From Bacteroidales bacterium UBA1722 (GTDB lineage Bacteria; Bacteroidota; Bacteroidia; Bacteroidales; UBA932), in the NCBI GenBank assembly GCA_002317435.1, contig DCIQ01000194.1, positions 1 through 52,692 on the forward strand: a DNA stretch of 52,692 bases. The letters run 5' to 3'. A program made the position numbers and the translations under genes. Of the stretch, positions 51,310 to 52,692 are shown piece by piece. The number at the start of each line of letters is the position of its first letter. Within the stretch, counting starts at the first letter, position 1. The notes below the pieces were generated by a model. It did no database searches and was not told the origin of the DNA. It saw only the letters and a program-made list of their open reading frames with translations.

Positions 51310-52479
51310 ATGGCTGAAAAAAGAGATTATTATGAGGTGCTTGGAGTCAACAAGAACTCCACTCCCGATGAGATAAAGAAGGCATACAGGAAACTTGCGC
51401 TTCAATATCATCCAGACCGCAATCCCGGGGACAAGACCGCCGAGGAGAAATTCAAGGAAGCGGCCGAGGCTTATGACGTGCTGAGCAATCCCGACAAGAA
51501 GGCCCGTTACGACCAGTTCGGTATGGCCGGAATGAGCGGTGCCGGACAGGGTGGCTTCGGCGGATTCGGAGGCTTCTCGATGGATGATATTTTCAGCCGT
51601 TTCGGAGATATCTTCTCCGGAGGCTTCGGGGGAGGCTCTCCTTTCGATTCGTTCTTCGGAGGCGGTTCGTCCGCCGGTCGCAGGACTCCCCACGGATCGA
51701 ATCTCCGCATCAGGGTGAAACTTACCCTGGAAGAGATGGTGAAGGGGACCACCAAGACCATAAAGCTGAACAAGGACGTGGTATGCCCGAAATGTAACGG
51801 GAAGGGTGCGGAGTCCCAGGCGGATATCCATACGTGTGATACCTGCCACGGAACAGGTCGCGTGACCAAGGTGGTGAATTCGTTTCTGGGGAGGATGCAA
51901 ACGGTGGACACCTGTCCCAAGTGCGGCGGCTCAGGGAAGATTATAAAGAAACCATGTGCCTGCTGTCACGGAACCGGACTTGCCAAGTCGTCGGAAGAGA
52001 TATCTTTCAAGATACCTGCCGGGATGATGGAAGGGATGGAACTCACCGTATCCGGGAAGGGAAATGCCGCCAGGGAAGGTGGGGTGCCGGGAGATCTTCT
52101 GGTATCCATCACTGAAGAACCTCATCCTGTACTTCAGAGGGAAGGAAATGATCTTATCTATACCCTGTTCATCTCGGTTCCGGATGCCATTCTGGGTACC
52201 ACGGCGGAAGTTCCGTCGGTGGACGGGCATCTCAGAATCAAGATAGAACCGGGGACGCAGTCCGGAAAAGTATTGCGCTTGCGCGGAAAAGGAATTCCCG
52301 AAGTTCAGGGATACGGGTGCGGGGATCTGCTCGTGTACGTTCAGGTATGGACGCCGAAGAAAGTGGACAGGGATGAAAGGGAATTTCTCGAAAAACTCCG
52401 TGGCTCGAAGAATTTCGAGCCGTCTCCCTCGAAGGAGGAGAGGAATTTCTTCGACAGGATGAAGAAAATCTTCAATTGA
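51310..52479 (+). CDS. dnaJ: DnaJ chaperone
   Basis: A 389-residue type I Hsp40. The N-terminal J domain has YHPDRNPG with the H-P-D tripeptide. A Gly/Phe-rich linker follows (GGFGGFGGF). Four zinc-finger repeats are intact: CPKCNGKG, CDTCHGTG, CPKCGGSG and CACCHGTG. The C-terminal substrate-binding domain ends in a basic tail. It stimulates DnaK and is paired with grpE in one operon. Confidence 0.97.
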   Translation: MAEKRDYYEVLGVNKNSTPDEIKKAYRKLALQYHPDRNPGDKTAEEKFKEAAEAYDVLSNPDKKARYDQFGMAGMSGAGQGGFGGFGGFSMDDIFSRFGDIFSGGFGGGSPFDSFFGGGSSAGRRTPHGSNLRIRVKLTLEEMVKGTTKTIKLNKDVVCPKCNGKGAESQADIHTCDTCHGTGRVTKVVNSFLGRMQTVDTCPKCGGSGKIIKKPCACCHGTGLAKSSEEISFKIPAGMMEGMELTVSGKGNAAREGGVPGDLLVSITEEPHPVLQREGNDLIYTLFISVPDAILGTTAEVPSVDGHLRIKIEPGTQSGKVLRLRGKGIPEVQGYGCGDLLVYVQVWTPKKVDRDEREFLEKLRGSKNFEPSPSKEERNFFDRMKKIFN

Positions 52480-52490
52480 AGATAAAAAAG

Positions 52491-52521
52491 TTTGGAGGTA
52501 GACCGAAAATATCTATCTTTG
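52491..52521 (+). promoter_or_regulatory. Promoter for rplS
   Basis: TTTG (52491-52494) and TATCTTTG (52514-52521) with exactly 19 nt between. It is the best consensus promoter in the window, in keeping with a ribosomal protein gene. Confidence 0.75.
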
Positions 52522-52582
52522 CAGTCCGAAAAAATAAGCAACCTCTCGCACTTGACGACGTTGCCACTATAACACAGAGAAA

Positions 52583-52692
52583 ATGGACTTAATCAAAGTT
52601 GCCGAACAGGCATTCGCACAGGAAGCTAAGAATTTCCCTGCATTCAAGGCTGGTGACACTATTACAGTCACCTATAAGATTAAAGAAGAGAA
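52583..52692 (+). CDS. rplS: 50S ribosomal protein L19, N-terminal part (3' truncated by window edge)
   Basis: The first 36 codons are present. MDLIKVAEQAFAQEAKN followed by FPAFKAGDTITVTYKIKE fits the L19 N-terminus, where FxxGDTVxVxxKIxEG is conserved. The gene runs off the window. It follows the strong promoter at 52491 by 61 nt. Confidence 0.85.
   Translation, partial: MDLIKVAEQAFAQEAKNFPAFKAGDTITVTYKIKEE

Overview
The window looks like chromosome from a member of the Bacteroidales. The evidence is a complete SusC/SusD polysaccharide-utilisation locus with a hybrid two-component regulator, a type III glutamine synthetase, Bacteroidetes-type -7 boxes (TAnnTTTG, sometimes with TTG or TTTG about 19-20 nt upstream) before many genes, and few Shine-Dalgarno sites. 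Base composition appears slightly above 50% GC in most genes and lower in the ATPase and HicAB genes. I cannot fix the genus by reading. No tRNA, rRNA or CRISPR array was seen.

Layout. 1-2855: the 3' end of an FAD-dependent oxidoreductase, then xanthine phosphoribosyltransferase and a xanthine/uracil permease (purine salvage). 2889-18435: a PUL with a divergent hybrid two-component regulator, a DUF6057-like membrane protein, a TolB-like lipoprotein, SusC, SusD, and a GH2 beta-galactosidase with an added N-terminal ricin-like region. 18445-34317: a nonribosomal peptide locus. 34467-42790: an ATPase/DUF234 protein, a secreted unknown, glutamine synthetase III, a cupin, an acyltransferase, thioredoxin, an FKBP, YaaA and a gene broken by an in-frame stop. 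42791-43759: hairpin-rich DNA with no convincing gene, possibly a scar of a mobile element. 43760-44363: a HicAB toxin-antitoxin pair. 44524-52692: housekeeping genes (aspA, panB, an RluA-type synthase, nadD, gmk, class II aldolase, an LPP20-like lipoprotein, grpE, dnaJ and the start of rplS).

The most interesting part is 18621-34112. Six genes on one strand are tightly packed (4 to 59 nt apart or overlapping) behind one promoter-like sequence: a STAS anti-anti-sigma protein; a 2497-aa NRPS ordered C-A-T-C-A-T-R; a second NRPS ordered A-T-half C-TE; a MATE exporter whose C-terminus is an RsbW/SpoIIAB-like kinase domain; a membrane SpoIIE-type phosphatase with a periplasmic sensor region; and a lipoprotein with a tyrosine-phosphatase CX5R site. 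The STAS, kinase and phosphatase are the three parts of a partner-switching system, but no sigma factor is present and the kinase is fused to the exporter. My inference is that the switch controls export, or couples export to synthesis, of the peptide product.

The second NRPS is odd in four ways. Its A domain lacks the N-terminal ~55 residues and has Ile where the amino-group-binding Asp is expected, its condensation region has lost HHxxxDG, and its thioesterase has Cys in place of the nucleophilic Ser. It may load a non-amino acid starter for the first NRPS, whose reductase would release an aldehyde or alcohol. The locus is bracketed by two copies of a 96-nt element (84/96 identical by my count), each followed by a strong terminator; the two terminator stems differ in sequence but both remain paired.
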